Below are positions 8,571 to 14,784 of a stretch of 21,255 nt of DNA, in pieces. The notes under the pieces were generated by a model. The model had not been told where the DNA came from and did no database searches. It was given only the letters and a program-made list of their open reading frames with translations. A program made the translations under genes and the position numbers. The first letter of the stretch is position 1, and each line of letters begins with the position of its first letter. Source of the DNA: a virus; the IMG/VR virus record IMGVR_UViG_3300003872_000087, positions 1 to 21,255 of that record. The stretch is one strand, 5' to 3'.

Positions 8571-8854
8571 AATAATACCTCTGCTTCAATAAATTCTTTA
8601 ACCATCTCAACATTCCAAGCTATTAGTGATTTACCTAATGCTCGTTCAATACTACTAAGATTATATAGTTGTAGTTTTGATACATTGTTTCTTGATGATG
8701 GTCTTTTAACTTCAATACCAACAAATATACCACCAATACAGCATATAATATCTGGTACACCTGCTCTAGTTGCACTAACCACTTTAACTACATAACTCTC
8801 ATCTAAAGACTCTAGATATGTAATTATTTTCTTTTGTACTTGTTGTTCTGTCAT
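8567..8854 (-). CDS. VRR-NUC domain endonuclease
   Basis: A 95-residue protein made almost entirely of a VRR-NUC (PD-(D/E)XK superfamily) domain. The pattern includes an N-terminal EQQVQKKIITYL helix, RAGVPDIIC (catalytic Asp in GVPD, about 32-35), GIFVGIEVKRP (Glu48-x-Lys50), and a downstream Gln near 62. Stand-alone phage VRR-NUC proteins are structure-specific nucleases thought to act like Holliday-junction resolvases or in recombination. I chose ATG 8854 rather than TTG 8866 because GGAG lies 7 nt upstream of the ATG; the ATG follows the previous stop by one base. The next gene overlaps by ATGA. Together with the SF2 helicase downstream it forms a probable DNA-processing pair. Confidence 0.88.
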   Translation of the reverse strand: MTEQQVQKKIITYLESLDESYVVKVVSATRAGVPDIICCIGGIFVGIEVKRPSSRNNVSKLQLYNLSSIERALGKSLIAWNVEMVKEFIEAEVLL

Positions 8855-8855
8855 T

Positions 8856-9350
8856 TTATTCTCCAAATACTTTGTATTCTTTGCTTTTATTTTCTGCTAC
8901 CATTTTAGCATAATTATCTCTGTTAGGTAACCTTGTATAAATAGCTTCTTTTTGCCTAAGTTTTCTAACCACTCTTGTTGTTAATCTATAAAATATCCAT
9001 TGTTTAATATTTATTTTATATGATAATATAGAAGTGTCTTGACTAGCTAAACTAAACAGATATAGCTTAACATATTCACTCCAAGATGAGATACAGCTAA
9101 TTCCTGACACTTTAAGTAAAGCTTTAGCTAAGTCTAACTCAGTCCAATACTCCATAAGTATATAGTAATTATCGTGATTTTTAAGCCATATCTTTTTATT
9201 AAACTCTTTGCGTCTTTTTAAGGCTATATCATCAACCCATAATTCAGTACCTATTTTAGTTATAAATGGATGTTTTGCATTATGTGCAACTTCAACTGAA
9301 CCTTTACTAATACCATAAATAGTATAAAATTCTTGACTTCTTAACATCAT
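8856..9350 (-). CDS. hypothetical protein with possible N-terminal winged-HTH
   Basis: A 164-residue protein of unrecognised family. The first 50 residues (RSQEFYTIYGISKGSVEVAH, then FITKIGTELWVDDIALKRR) have the rhythm of a small winged helix-turn-helix: two helices around a YGIS turn and a beta-wing ending before a new helix. A DNA-binding role is therefore possible. The rest is Lys/Arg/Tyr/Trp-rich and basic, without catalytic motifs. The start sits at a TAATGATG junction with the previous stop. AAAGG is better spaced for the second ATG (9347), which would give 163 residues. It follows another putative HTH gene and precedes the VRR-NUC gene. Function is not assigned; the HTH reading is inference. 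Confidence 0.6.
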   Translation of the reverse strand: MMLRSQEFYTIYGISKGSVEVAHNAKHPFITKIGTELWVDDIALKRRKEFNKKIWLKNHDNYYILMEYWTELDLAKALLKVSGISCISSWSEYVKLYLFSLASQDTSILSYKINIKQWIFYRLTTRVVRKLRQKEAIYTRLPNRDNYAKMVAENKSKEYKVFGE

Positions 9351-9628
9351 TAACCTTTACTAGAATTTTTAGATCTTTTCTCAATCTGGTAATGTCTTTC
9401 TAAGTCCTCAAAATCTGTATATAAGTCTAACAGTATATTAAATTTAGTATAAAATCTCATACAAATTTCAGCTTTAGGTGCCTTTGTTTTACCAATCCCA
9501 TAGTAATAAACTTGAAGAGGAGTTACCCCCAACTCCCTACTAATTGCAACCTGGTTATATCTGTTAGCATTAAGATAATTAATAGCTGCAACTAGACTAA
9601 GAGTTTGATATTGTTTGGATGAACTCAT
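9350..9628 (-). CDS. small HTH DNA-binding protein (putative regulator)
   Basis: A 92-residue protein whose middle reads as a helix-turn-helix: NQVAISRELGVTPLQVYYYGIGK (about 25-47) has the A-x3-G-V pattern of Cro/CI-like or transposase-like HTHs. A C-terminal helical, acidic-then-basic segment follows. I chose ATG 9628 because a strong AAGGAG site lies about 7 nt upstream. The longer GTG start at 9658 has no such site and reads through that RBS. With this start the gene overlaps the 3' end of folE by 32 bp. It could be a small transcription regulator or a DNA-binding accessory of the downstream nuclease/helicase genes. The specific family is not recognised. Confidence 0.65.
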   Translation of the reverse strand: MSSSKQYQTLSLVAAINYLNANRYNQVAISRELGVTPLQVYYYGIGKTKAPKAEICMRFYTKFNILLDLYTDFEDLERHYQIEKRSKNSSKG

Positions 9629-10151
9629 TTTTAACTCCTTCCTCTTGGAATACACCAAGTAATTTAGTTGTTACTGTTCTTGCTCCATGATGCCTAACAC
9701 CACGAGAACTAACACACATATGCTCAGCAACTATTTGAACTCCAACACCTTGAGCATCTAGTCTCTCCATTAAGTCATCTGCAATCTGGGTAGTAAGTCT
9801 TTCTTGAACCTGTAGTCTTCTTGCATACTTTTCAACAGTTCTATTTAGCTTACTAAGACCAACAATTCTATTCCCTGGTATGTATGCAATATGACATTTA
9901 CCAACTATGGGTGAAAGATGGTGAGAACAATGGGAGTGAACAGGAATATCAAGTTCAACTACCATCTGGTCTACCCCTTCAGCACTAAATGTAGTAAATT
10001 TCATATCATAGTCATAACCCTCAGCCCAATCAGTATCCCAAGCCTTAATGTATCTTTCAGCTGTTCCATCTGTGTGCTCATCTAGTTTATTACCACTAAT
10101 ATACTTAATTACTTTTTCCATAGCTTCAATAGCTTCTTTTCTTTCTACCAT
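9597..10151 (-). CDS. folE: GTP cyclohydrolase I
   Basis: A 184-residue type I GTP cyclohydrolase, which converts GTP to 7,8-dihydroneopterin triphosphate, the first step of 7-deazaguanine (and folate) synthesis. Visible signature: VHSHCSHHLSPIVGKCHIAY, with Cys75 and His78 as zinc ligands and Cys146 in AEHMCVSSRG as the third. Also GLSKLNR, RLQVQERLT, and RGVRHHGARTVT, all diagnostic of FolE. It is near the length of compact bacterial enzymes. ATG 10151 is preceded by AGGAG and AAGGAG sites and overlaps the queC stop. In an operon with queC, queE, queD and queF it feeds preQ0 synthesis. Confidence in function is high. Confidence 0.97.
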   Translation of the reverse strand: MVERKEAIEAMEKVIKYISGNKLDEHTDGTAERYIKAWDTDWAEGYDYDMKFTTFSAEGVDQMVVELDIPVHSHCSHHLSPIVGKCHIAYIPGNRIVGLSKLNRTVEKYARRLQVQERLTTQIADDLMERLDAQGVGVQIVAEHMCVSSRGVRHHGARTVTTKLLGVFQEEGVKNEFIQTISNS

Positions 10152-10831
10152 TCTCCTGACTCCTTTAATATTTTAATAGCATACTCTTTATCTTTATACT
10201 CTGTTTTGTCATCTAAGTTTCTTAAAGCCCAAACTCTTTCAACACAAGTACCACATTTACCACAATGAATTTTATCACCTTCATAACAACTATAGGTTAG
10301 TTCAGGCTTTACACCATTCTTAACACCTATAAGAGCTATCTCATCCTTAGTTAATCCAGCAAAAGGGGCATATAACTCTACCTTGTTACCTGTACCAGAA
10401 ACTATTGCTTCATTCATAGCTTTATTAAAGTCTCTAGTACAGTCTGGGTATTGAGCATTATCACCTAAATGACTAGCTAGCATAACAGTAGACAAATTAT
10501 TACTTTCTGCAATACCAGCAGCAATACTAAGCATAATACCATTTCTAAAAGGTACAACTGTACTAGCCATATTATCCTCTGCATAGTGACCATGAGGTAT
10601 ATCTCCAGCACCCAACAGTGAACTTTTAAAAGCAGTAAATGGTGCTTTTAAATCTATAACCTTATGAGGAATACCTAATTCCTTACAATTATACTCTGCA
10701 TACTTTATTTCCTCATTATTATGCTTTGACCCATAATTAAATGATATTGCAAGCTTAATGTTCTCTCTAAATTTATATAGTGCTGATGTTGAGTCAAGAC
10801 CACCACTATAAATTAATACTGCTTCCTTCAT
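10145..10831 (-). CDS. queC: 7-cyano-7-deazaguanine (preQ0) synthase QueC
   Basis: A 228-residue ATP-dependent enzyme that converts 7-carboxy-7-deazaguanine and ammonia to preQ0. It carries the N-type ATP pyrophosphatase P-loop SGGLDS (9-14), VPFRNG (93-98) and the C-terminal zinc site Cys182, Cys190, Cys193, Cys196 (in SCYEGDKIHCGKCGTC). The length matches stand-alone QueC (about 220-230 residues). There is no fused glutamine amidotransferase domain of the phage Gat-QueC type. ATG 10831 lies in an ATGA overlap with the transglycosylase stop, with GAGGAG upstream. Function is essentially certain. Confidence 0.97.
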   Translation of the reverse strand: MKEAVLIYSGGLDSTSALYKFRENIKLAISFNYGSKHNNEEIKYAEYNCKELGIPHKVIDLKAPFTAFKSSLLGAGDIPHGHYAEDNMASTVVPFRNGIMLSIAAGIAESNNLSTVMLASHLGDNAQYPDCTRDFNKAMNEAIVSGTGNKVELYAPFAGLTKDEIALIGVKNGVKPELTYSCYEGDKIHCGKCGTCVERVWALRNLDDKTEYKDKEYAIKILKESGEW

Positions 10832-11517
10832 TTTATCTGCTCCTCTAAGAATGTTATGTTTCTTCTCATAAATAAGTTAAACTCCATATCTTTATCAAAT
10901 ATTACTGGAGTACAATCTTTTCTCTGTTGTGTTTCAAGTAGGTTTCCTAAGTAACCCTGCCAGATTGCAGCTGAAGAATCCCATGAGTTTATGTACTGCT
11001 CAAAAGGTTTTAGTAGTGATAATTCTCTAACACTATCAGTTGCCCCAAGTAAGTGAATTTTCTTTTTTGGCATTTCAGATGTAAGATTGTCCCTTAATAC
11101 TTCATATCTTACACCTGGACAGTGTCTATAAGCAAAATGTTCTTCACTAAGCCCCACATAGTCAATAGAGGGTGAATACATAAAGTCTCTAAACTGGTTA
11201 GCATCTTTTGGAATACACATAACCTTGTAACCATTTTGCTTAAATAACTCTAAGCCTTCAGTAGTTCCATCCGGACATATAAGTGTTGTAGCATCAACTA
11301 GTTGTGCTGCTTTTACCATTTCCTTAGGCTTCATACAATAACCTAACTCAAAGAAAGAATTGTCTAAAAGTTTTTCTCCCTTAACCTGTTTAAATGCCTC
11401 TCTATAAGCCTCATCTCTAAGAACAAGATGGGTTAATACCATATTAAGGCCTTTATTATAACAATCATCAACATACTTTATAAGTGCTGTTGGTGCAATA
11501 TGTACTAGTTTAATCAT
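10828..11517 (-). CDS. compact DpdA/TGT-like DNA 7-deazaguanine transglycosylase (putative)
   Basis: A 229-residue protein that reads as a shortened tRNA-guanine transglycosylase-like barrel. Segments aligning in order with TGT active-site regions: LLDNSFFELG (50-59; TGT DSGGFQ), ICPDG (80-84; second Asp), YVGLSEE (120-126; Gly-rich substrate loop), IHLLGATD (154-161), and INSWDSSAA (176-184), where Asp180 would be the nucleophile. The C-terminal zinc site of tRNA TGTs is absent. DpdA proteins exchange guanine in DNA for preQ0-derived bases in several phages, and a location between queE and queC is the expected context. ATG 11517 shares one base with the queE stop and has GGAGGT upstream. The DpdA role and the DNA rather than RNA substrate are inferred; the fold is moderately supported by motif order. 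Confidence 0.72.
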   Translation of the reverse strand: MIKLVHIAPTALIKYVDDCYNKGLNMVLTHLVLRDEAYREAFKQVKGEKLLDNSFFELGYCMKPKEMVKAAQLVDATTLICPDGTTEGLELFKQNGYKVMCIPKDANQFRDFMYSPSIDYVGLSEEHFAYRHCPGVRYEVLRDNLTSEMPKKKIHLLGATDSVRELSLLKPFEQYINSWDSSAAIWQGYLGNLLETQQRKDCTPVIFDKDMEFNLFMRRNITFLEEQIK

Positions 11518-12131
11518 TATCTTACCTCCATTACTTTTTGTGTTTGTAAAGACAATTTCCAGCTGGGATTAGACTTTACAAACTCTATACAATAGTTTAC
11601 ATTATCCATGTCCCAGGTATGCTCATTACCTATAGGTTGAATATACTTATTTTTAACTGTAATCCACTCAGAAGCATCTACTGGTTTATGTACTCCAGCT
11701 AATAACTTTAACTCTTGAAAATCACCTTGTATAACAGGAGCTTTAGAGTCAAAAGCACTCTTAGGACTATAGGTAATATAGTCTGCTAACTTTATAGCTG
11801 CATAATTATTACCATTGGTTTCTACCTGAACAAACATACCAGCGTTTTGTAAAGCCTCTATTAGTGAATTTACATTTCCTAATGTAATCTCTCCACCAGT
11901 TAATACAATATGCTTAGCTCCAACTAATTCTGCCTTATTAACTAATTCCTCAGCAGTATATTGTATAACTAGTTTTTTATTTGAATGGGCTTTATCATCA
12001 CAAACAAAACCATTTCCAAAATTACAAGCTAGATTGCAACCAAAAAATCTAATAAAGTAAGCTGCAGTACCTGCAAACTTACCTTCACCTTGAATACTAT
12101 AAAATGTTTCCACTATATGATAACTAACCAT
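11517..12131 (-). CDS. queE: 7-carboxy-7-deazaguanine synthase QueE (radical SAM)
   Basis: A 204-residue radical SAM enzyme that converts 6-carboxytetrahydropterin to 7-carboxy-7-deazaguanine. Family marks: the N-terminal FYSIQGEGKFAGTAAYFIRF pattern, QGEG (14-17), the cluster cysteines and GGE (79-81) after HIVLT. The cysteines are Cys32, Cys36 and Cys44, a CX3CX7C arrangement, where most QueE proteins have CX3CX2C. A five-residue insertion separates the second and third cysteine, but all three are kept, and the following DDKA matches the usual DTK region. ATG 12131 overlaps the queD stop by 8 nt. Function is well supported by motifs and operon; the cluster variant deserves attention. Confidence 0.93.
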   Translation of the reverse strand: MVSYHIVETFYSIQGEGKFAGTAAYFIRFFGCNLACNFGNGFVCDDKAHSNKKLVIQYTAEELVNKAELVGAKHIVLTGGEITLGNVNSLIEALQNAGMFVQVETNGNNYAAIKLADYITYSPKSAFDSKAPVIQGDFQELKLLAGVHKPVDASEWITVKNKYIQPIGNEHTWDMDNVNYCIEFVKSNPSWKLSLQTQKVMEVR

Positions 12132-12594
12132 TAGAACGACCTGGAATATTATAGTAAGTTATATCCTCACCTACAAAAGGTTTTAGTCTTTCTGCTACAG
12201 CCCAACCTGTTAATGTTTCTTGCACTCTTACACTAAATATAGGTAAATTGTTTTCAACCATAGCTCTAAAGGCATGGTAAGCCATATTTTCAGCAGTAGG
12301 ATTATAGTCTACAACCATCATACGATTGTGTATCTGGGCTTCAATGCCTAAAAAGAATGGCAATGTAATATCATCTTTAAAGATAACATATGTATGGTCA
12401 AAAGCATCAAAAAAGTGGTTCATTTTATCTTTTACCTCACCAAAATCCATAACCATTCCATCTGCATTTAAGTACTCACTTTCTAGAGTTACCTCCATTA
12501 AATATGAATGACCATGAATACTCTGGCATCTTTTTGAATAACTACTAGTTAACCTATGGGCTACTTCCATCTTAAATTGCTTTGTAATTCTCAT
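12124..12594 (-). CDS. queD: 6-carboxytetrahydropterin synthase QueD
   Basis: A 156-residue member of the 6-pyruvoyltetrahydropterin synthase family, converting dihydroneopterin triphosphate to 6-carboxytetrahydropterin. The zinc ligands are visible as His13 (EVAHRL), His27 and His29 (SIHGHSY). Catalytic Cys23 sits in SKRCQSIHG, and Asp66-His67 and Glu126 (VQET) complete the active site. VMDFGEVK and NPTAENMA are further family signatures. ATG 12594 has AAGGAG upstream and overlaps the MazG stop by ATGA. It lies between MazG and queE in the 7-deazaguanine operon. Confidence 0.95.
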   Translation of the reverse strand: MRITKQFKMEVAHRLTSSYSKRCQSIHGHSYLMEVTLESEYLNADGMVMDFGEVKDKMNHFFDAFDHTYVIFKDDITLPFFLGIEAQIHNRMMVVDYNPTAENMAYHAFRAMVENNLPIFSVRVQETLTGWAVAERLKPFVGEDITYYNIPGRSNG

Positions 12595-12902
12595 ACTGTA
12601 TCTCCTTTCTTAATAAAGACTCCATTAGAGTTCATAAAACCCTTTCTGTCTTTAATGTCATTATAAGCAACTTCCCAGCACTCTGCTAGTGTAAGCCCTC
12701 TTATTCTAGCTATATTAGTTAGACAAACTAAGCAGTCACCTATATCATCTTTAACATCACGACCTTTATTTATATTATCTGCTAACTCACCTACCTCACT
12801 CATTAACTTTAGTGTTTGGGACATATCTGTAGAATTTTGTATAATTCCTCTATCCTCAGACCACTGTACTGTTAAGTCTTCAAGTACATCAAGATTAAAC
12901 AT
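12591..12902 (-). CDS. MazG-like nucleotide pyrophosphohydrolase
   Basis: A 103-residue all-alpha NTP pyrophosphohydrolase of the MazG-like superfamily. The metal-binding pattern SEVGEL (Glu36, Glu39) is followed by DVKDDIGDCLVCL (Asp52/53 and Asp56), matching the usual ExxE...DxxD arrangement, with an AECWEVAYNDIKDRKG helix after it. MazG-type enzymes hydrolyse NTPs or dNTPs to monophosphates. I chose ATG 12902 rather than TTG 12917 because GGAGG lies 6 nt upstream; this overlaps queF by 8 nt. In this operon it may trim non-canonical or competing nucleotides during DNA modification, or lower host alarmones as proposed for cyanophage MazG. Substrate cannot be read from sequence. Confidence 0.88.
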   Translation of the reverse strand: MFNLDVLEDLTVQWSEDRGIIQNSTDMSQTLKLMSEVGELADNINKGRDVKDDIGDCLVCLTNIARIRGLTLAECWEVAYNDIKDRKGFMNSNGVFIKKGDTV

Positions 12903-13320
12903 TTCCAACCTCCACAACTGTTGTTACATTACCTCTAGGCATCATTTCAAGTTTAACATATAGTTTCTTTGTCTGTAAGCCTTTCTTTAAAGTATTGTAA
13001 ATCTCATTACATAGGTCTTCATGACTAATTGCAACATTTCTAAAACTATTAATCCAAAGTTTAAATGCTTTAAGTTCAACAGTTTTATTCTTAGGAATAA
13101 ACTGCACTGTTACTTTACCAGAGTCAGGATAACCACTAACAGGACATAATGCAGATACTTCTGGATGTTCCATTGTAACAAGGTAACCATTTTTAGTATA
13201 CTTCTTTTTTAAACTCCAGAATACTAAGTCATCCTTAGCATTAAAATTGTTTATTATATCCTTACCATATCTAGTGCTATCAACACCTACCTTAATTCTC
13301 TCATCTTTAAAGTTACCCAT
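12895..13320 (-). CDS. queF: NADPH-dependent preQ0 reductase QueF
   Basis: A 141-residue type I (unimodular) QueF, which reduces the nitrile of preQ0 to the aminomethyl group of preQ1. Visible: catalytic Cys59 and Asp66 in SALCPVSGYPDSG, the QueF motif VELKAFKLW (81-89) that binds NADPH, SFRN, and HED (100-102). It is slightly shorter than the Bacillus enzyme (about 165 residues), having little N-terminal extension. ATG 13320 has GGGAGG upstream and abuts the phosphoribosyltransferase stop. QueF is unusual in phage genomes. It implies that the pathway goes past preQ0 to preQ1, either for DNA modification via the DpdA-like enzyme or for host tRNA queuosine. Confidence 0.95.
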   Translation of the reverse strand: MGNFKDERIKVGVDSTRYGKDIINNFNAKDDLVFWSLKKKYTKNGYLVTMEHPEVSALCPVSGYPDSGKVTVQFIPKNKTVELKAFKLWINSFRNVAISHEDLCNEIYNTLKKGLQTKKLYVKLEMMPRGNVTTVVEVGNV

Positions 13321-13686
13321 TTAATTAACCTCCCAGCTAAATTTAATATATTCCTCACCATAATAATATAGCCCAGAATAAGTTGGTTTATATTGTGTAG
13401 TCTTTCTTGTAACCAAACTAGCTACATCAACATTTCTTGGTATTAAGCCTATTGTTTTACCAGTATCCACTATATCATCAACATATAATGAGTTTTCAGT
13501 TAACAAAGGCAAACTATCTTTTGATATTACCCTAACTGGAATATCAAGTACATATGCAAGTCTTTGACAAACACTAAGACCACCTCTACCTGTAGTAACT
13601 ATTTCAGAATAGTACTCTTTTGGTACCTTTCTTTGTAGTCTTTTTAGGGCTAATTCCTCATCTATACTTACTGTATTAGTGTCCAT
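13321..13686 (-). CDS. purine-type phosphoribosyltransferase
   Basis: A 121-residue type I phosphoribosyltransferase. The PRPP-binding loop is LYVDDIVDTGKT (67-78), TTGRGG (31-36) is the early phosphate-binding loop, and the end reads YIKFSWE, resembling the PWE tail of xanthine/guanine phosphoribosyltransferases. The protein is shorter than E. coli Gpt (152 residues). Such enzymes make nucleotide monophosphates from a free base and PRPP. In this operon it could salvage guanine released when the transglycosylase exchanges bases, returning it to GTP that FolE needs. That role is inference. Its ATG overlaps the exonuclease 3' end by 19 bp, with GGAAGGA about 9-10 nt upstream. Confidence 0.85.
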   Translation of the reverse strand: MDTNTVSIDEELALKRLQRKVPKEYYSEIVTTGRGGLSVCQRLAYVLDIPVRVISKDSLPLLTENSLYVDDIVDTGKTIGLIPRNVDVASLVTRKTTQYKPTYSGLYYYGEEYIKFSWEVN

Positions 13687-14483
13687 AAATTAAGGTTTCC
13701 TTCCTTTGTTACTTGGTTCATACTAACTAACCTCATAGTAGTAATAAACTCTTTCTCAGTCATACCTGCATCTAAGTATTTCTGAATACAAGCCTCCTGG
13801 ATTTCCTTCTCACTAGTTAGTTTGCCTAGTAATTTGTCTGCACCCTTAGGTCCACATCTAGGTACACCTTTAATACCATCTGCTGAGTCACCCATTAAGC
13901 TTTGAAGATATGGAAATCTCATAGCCTGTTCCTTAGTAGTAGTTACCCATTTCATTGGAATCTTATACTTTACATTCTTGTAATAGTTAAAGTGAGTTCC
14001 AGCAACACCATTTAATACATCCTTGTCTACAGTAGCAATTATATATTTATCTGGATACTCTCTTTTAAGCATACAGACTACATCATCTGCCTCAAAGTCA
14101 ATATTAATCTTACCTGGGTAGTCTTTTAACATTAAAGTCTTTAACTCTCTTATGCCTACTGGATATCTAGTGTCTTTTCTTATTGCCTTATAGTCTGGCA
14201 ACACAGAATATCTAAAATTCTTACCAGATGTAAAGTGAAGTTCTGCTGACTTACATCCTGTTAAACTAAGTAGTTCCTCAACTTTACTAACACTAATATC
14301 TAATGCTTGTTCTAAGTCTATAGACCACTCAGTTTCTTCTTCATTAGCAGGATACTCAATAGAACTACAAGTAGCATAAACTATTGTATCAGCATCAATA
14401 AGAAGTATTTTATCACTAACATCCTCAGGCTGGCCTGTTAACTTAGCTATATTTTCCTTAAAAAGATTTTTAGTATCTTTCAT
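13668..14483 (-). CDS. 5'-3' exonuclease / flap endonuclease
   Basis: A 271-residue FEN/5'-3' exonuclease family protein. Acidic metal-binding positions appear as LLIDAD (Asp30, Asp32), FEADDVVC (130-137), and TVDKDVLN (151-158). YKAIRK (98-103) provides basic substrate contacts, and the helix-hairpin-helix GDSADGIKGVPRCGPKGADKLL (about 198-219) binds duplex DNA. Phage enzymes of this type remove primers or degrade host DNA. This polymerase has no attached 5' nuclease domain, so the separate protein supplies that activity. ATG 14483 has GGAGG about 6 nt upstream and overlaps the previous gene by 14 bp. Confidence 0.93.
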   Translation of the reverse strand: MKDTKNLFKENIAKLTGQPEDVSDKILLIDADTIVYATCSSIEYPANEEETEWSIDLEQALDISVSKVEELLSLTGCKSAELHFTSGKNFRYSVLPDYKAIRKDTRYPVGIRELKTLMLKDYPGKINIDFEADDVVCMLKREYPDKYIIATVDKDVLNGVAGTHFNYYKNVKYKIPMKWVTTTKEQAMRFPYLQSLMGDSADGIKGVPRCGPKGADKLLGKLTSEKEIQEACIQKYLDAGMTEKEFITTMRLVSMNQVTKEGNLNLWTLIQ

Positions 14484-14784
14484 ACTTAGCCTCCAATGCT
14501 AAAATAAATAAACTATTAGTAGCAATATGAGCATCATGAGGAAGACCACTTTCTGGGTCATTTATCTCACCCTGTGCTCTTGCAGATAAATGTCTTAATA
14601 ATGCTGCTCTATATCTAGTAATGTCTTCTTCTGAAGAATTAACAAGCCAGTTTTCTTCTGGGTTTGGATACTTCTTAATTCCATATGTTAATACATCACC
14701 AACTAAATCTAATGCCTTCCAAGGTAAGAGGTCTAATCTCCTCTTACCTTGGTCTTGTTTAACTTCAGATTGTTTATCTGACAT
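14470..14784 (-). CDS. MazZ/DUF5664-like dATP/dGTP diphosphohydrolase
   Basis: A 104-residue protein with the pattern of the DUF5664 (dATP/dGTP diphosphohydrolase N-terminal, MazZ-like) family: LDLLPWKALDLVGDVLTYGIKKYP (18-40), NW, RYRAALLRHLSARAQGEINDPESG (about 57-80), and LPHDAHIATNSLFI (81-94). In phages with 2-aminoadenine DNA, MazZ converts dGTP or dATP to monophosphates as part of the Z pathway. No PurZ is visible in this window, so its role here may instead be to adjust guanine nucleotide levels for 7-deazaguanine DNA. ATG 14784 has an AGGGG site and overlaps the upstream gene by 52 bp. Family call is from remembered pattern. Confidence 0.82.
   Translation of the reverse strand: MSDKQSEVKQDQGKRRLDLLPWKALDLVGDVLTYGIKKYPNPEENWLVNSSEEDITRYRAALLRHLSARAQGEINDPESGLPHDAHIATNSLFILALEAKYERY

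Noticed and set aside
14470-14784. Evidence for a full 2-aminoadenine (Z) genome
   Set aside because: A MazZ-like gene alone is not enough; no PurZ or DatZ is in the window, and the deazaguanine genes give a simpler explanation.
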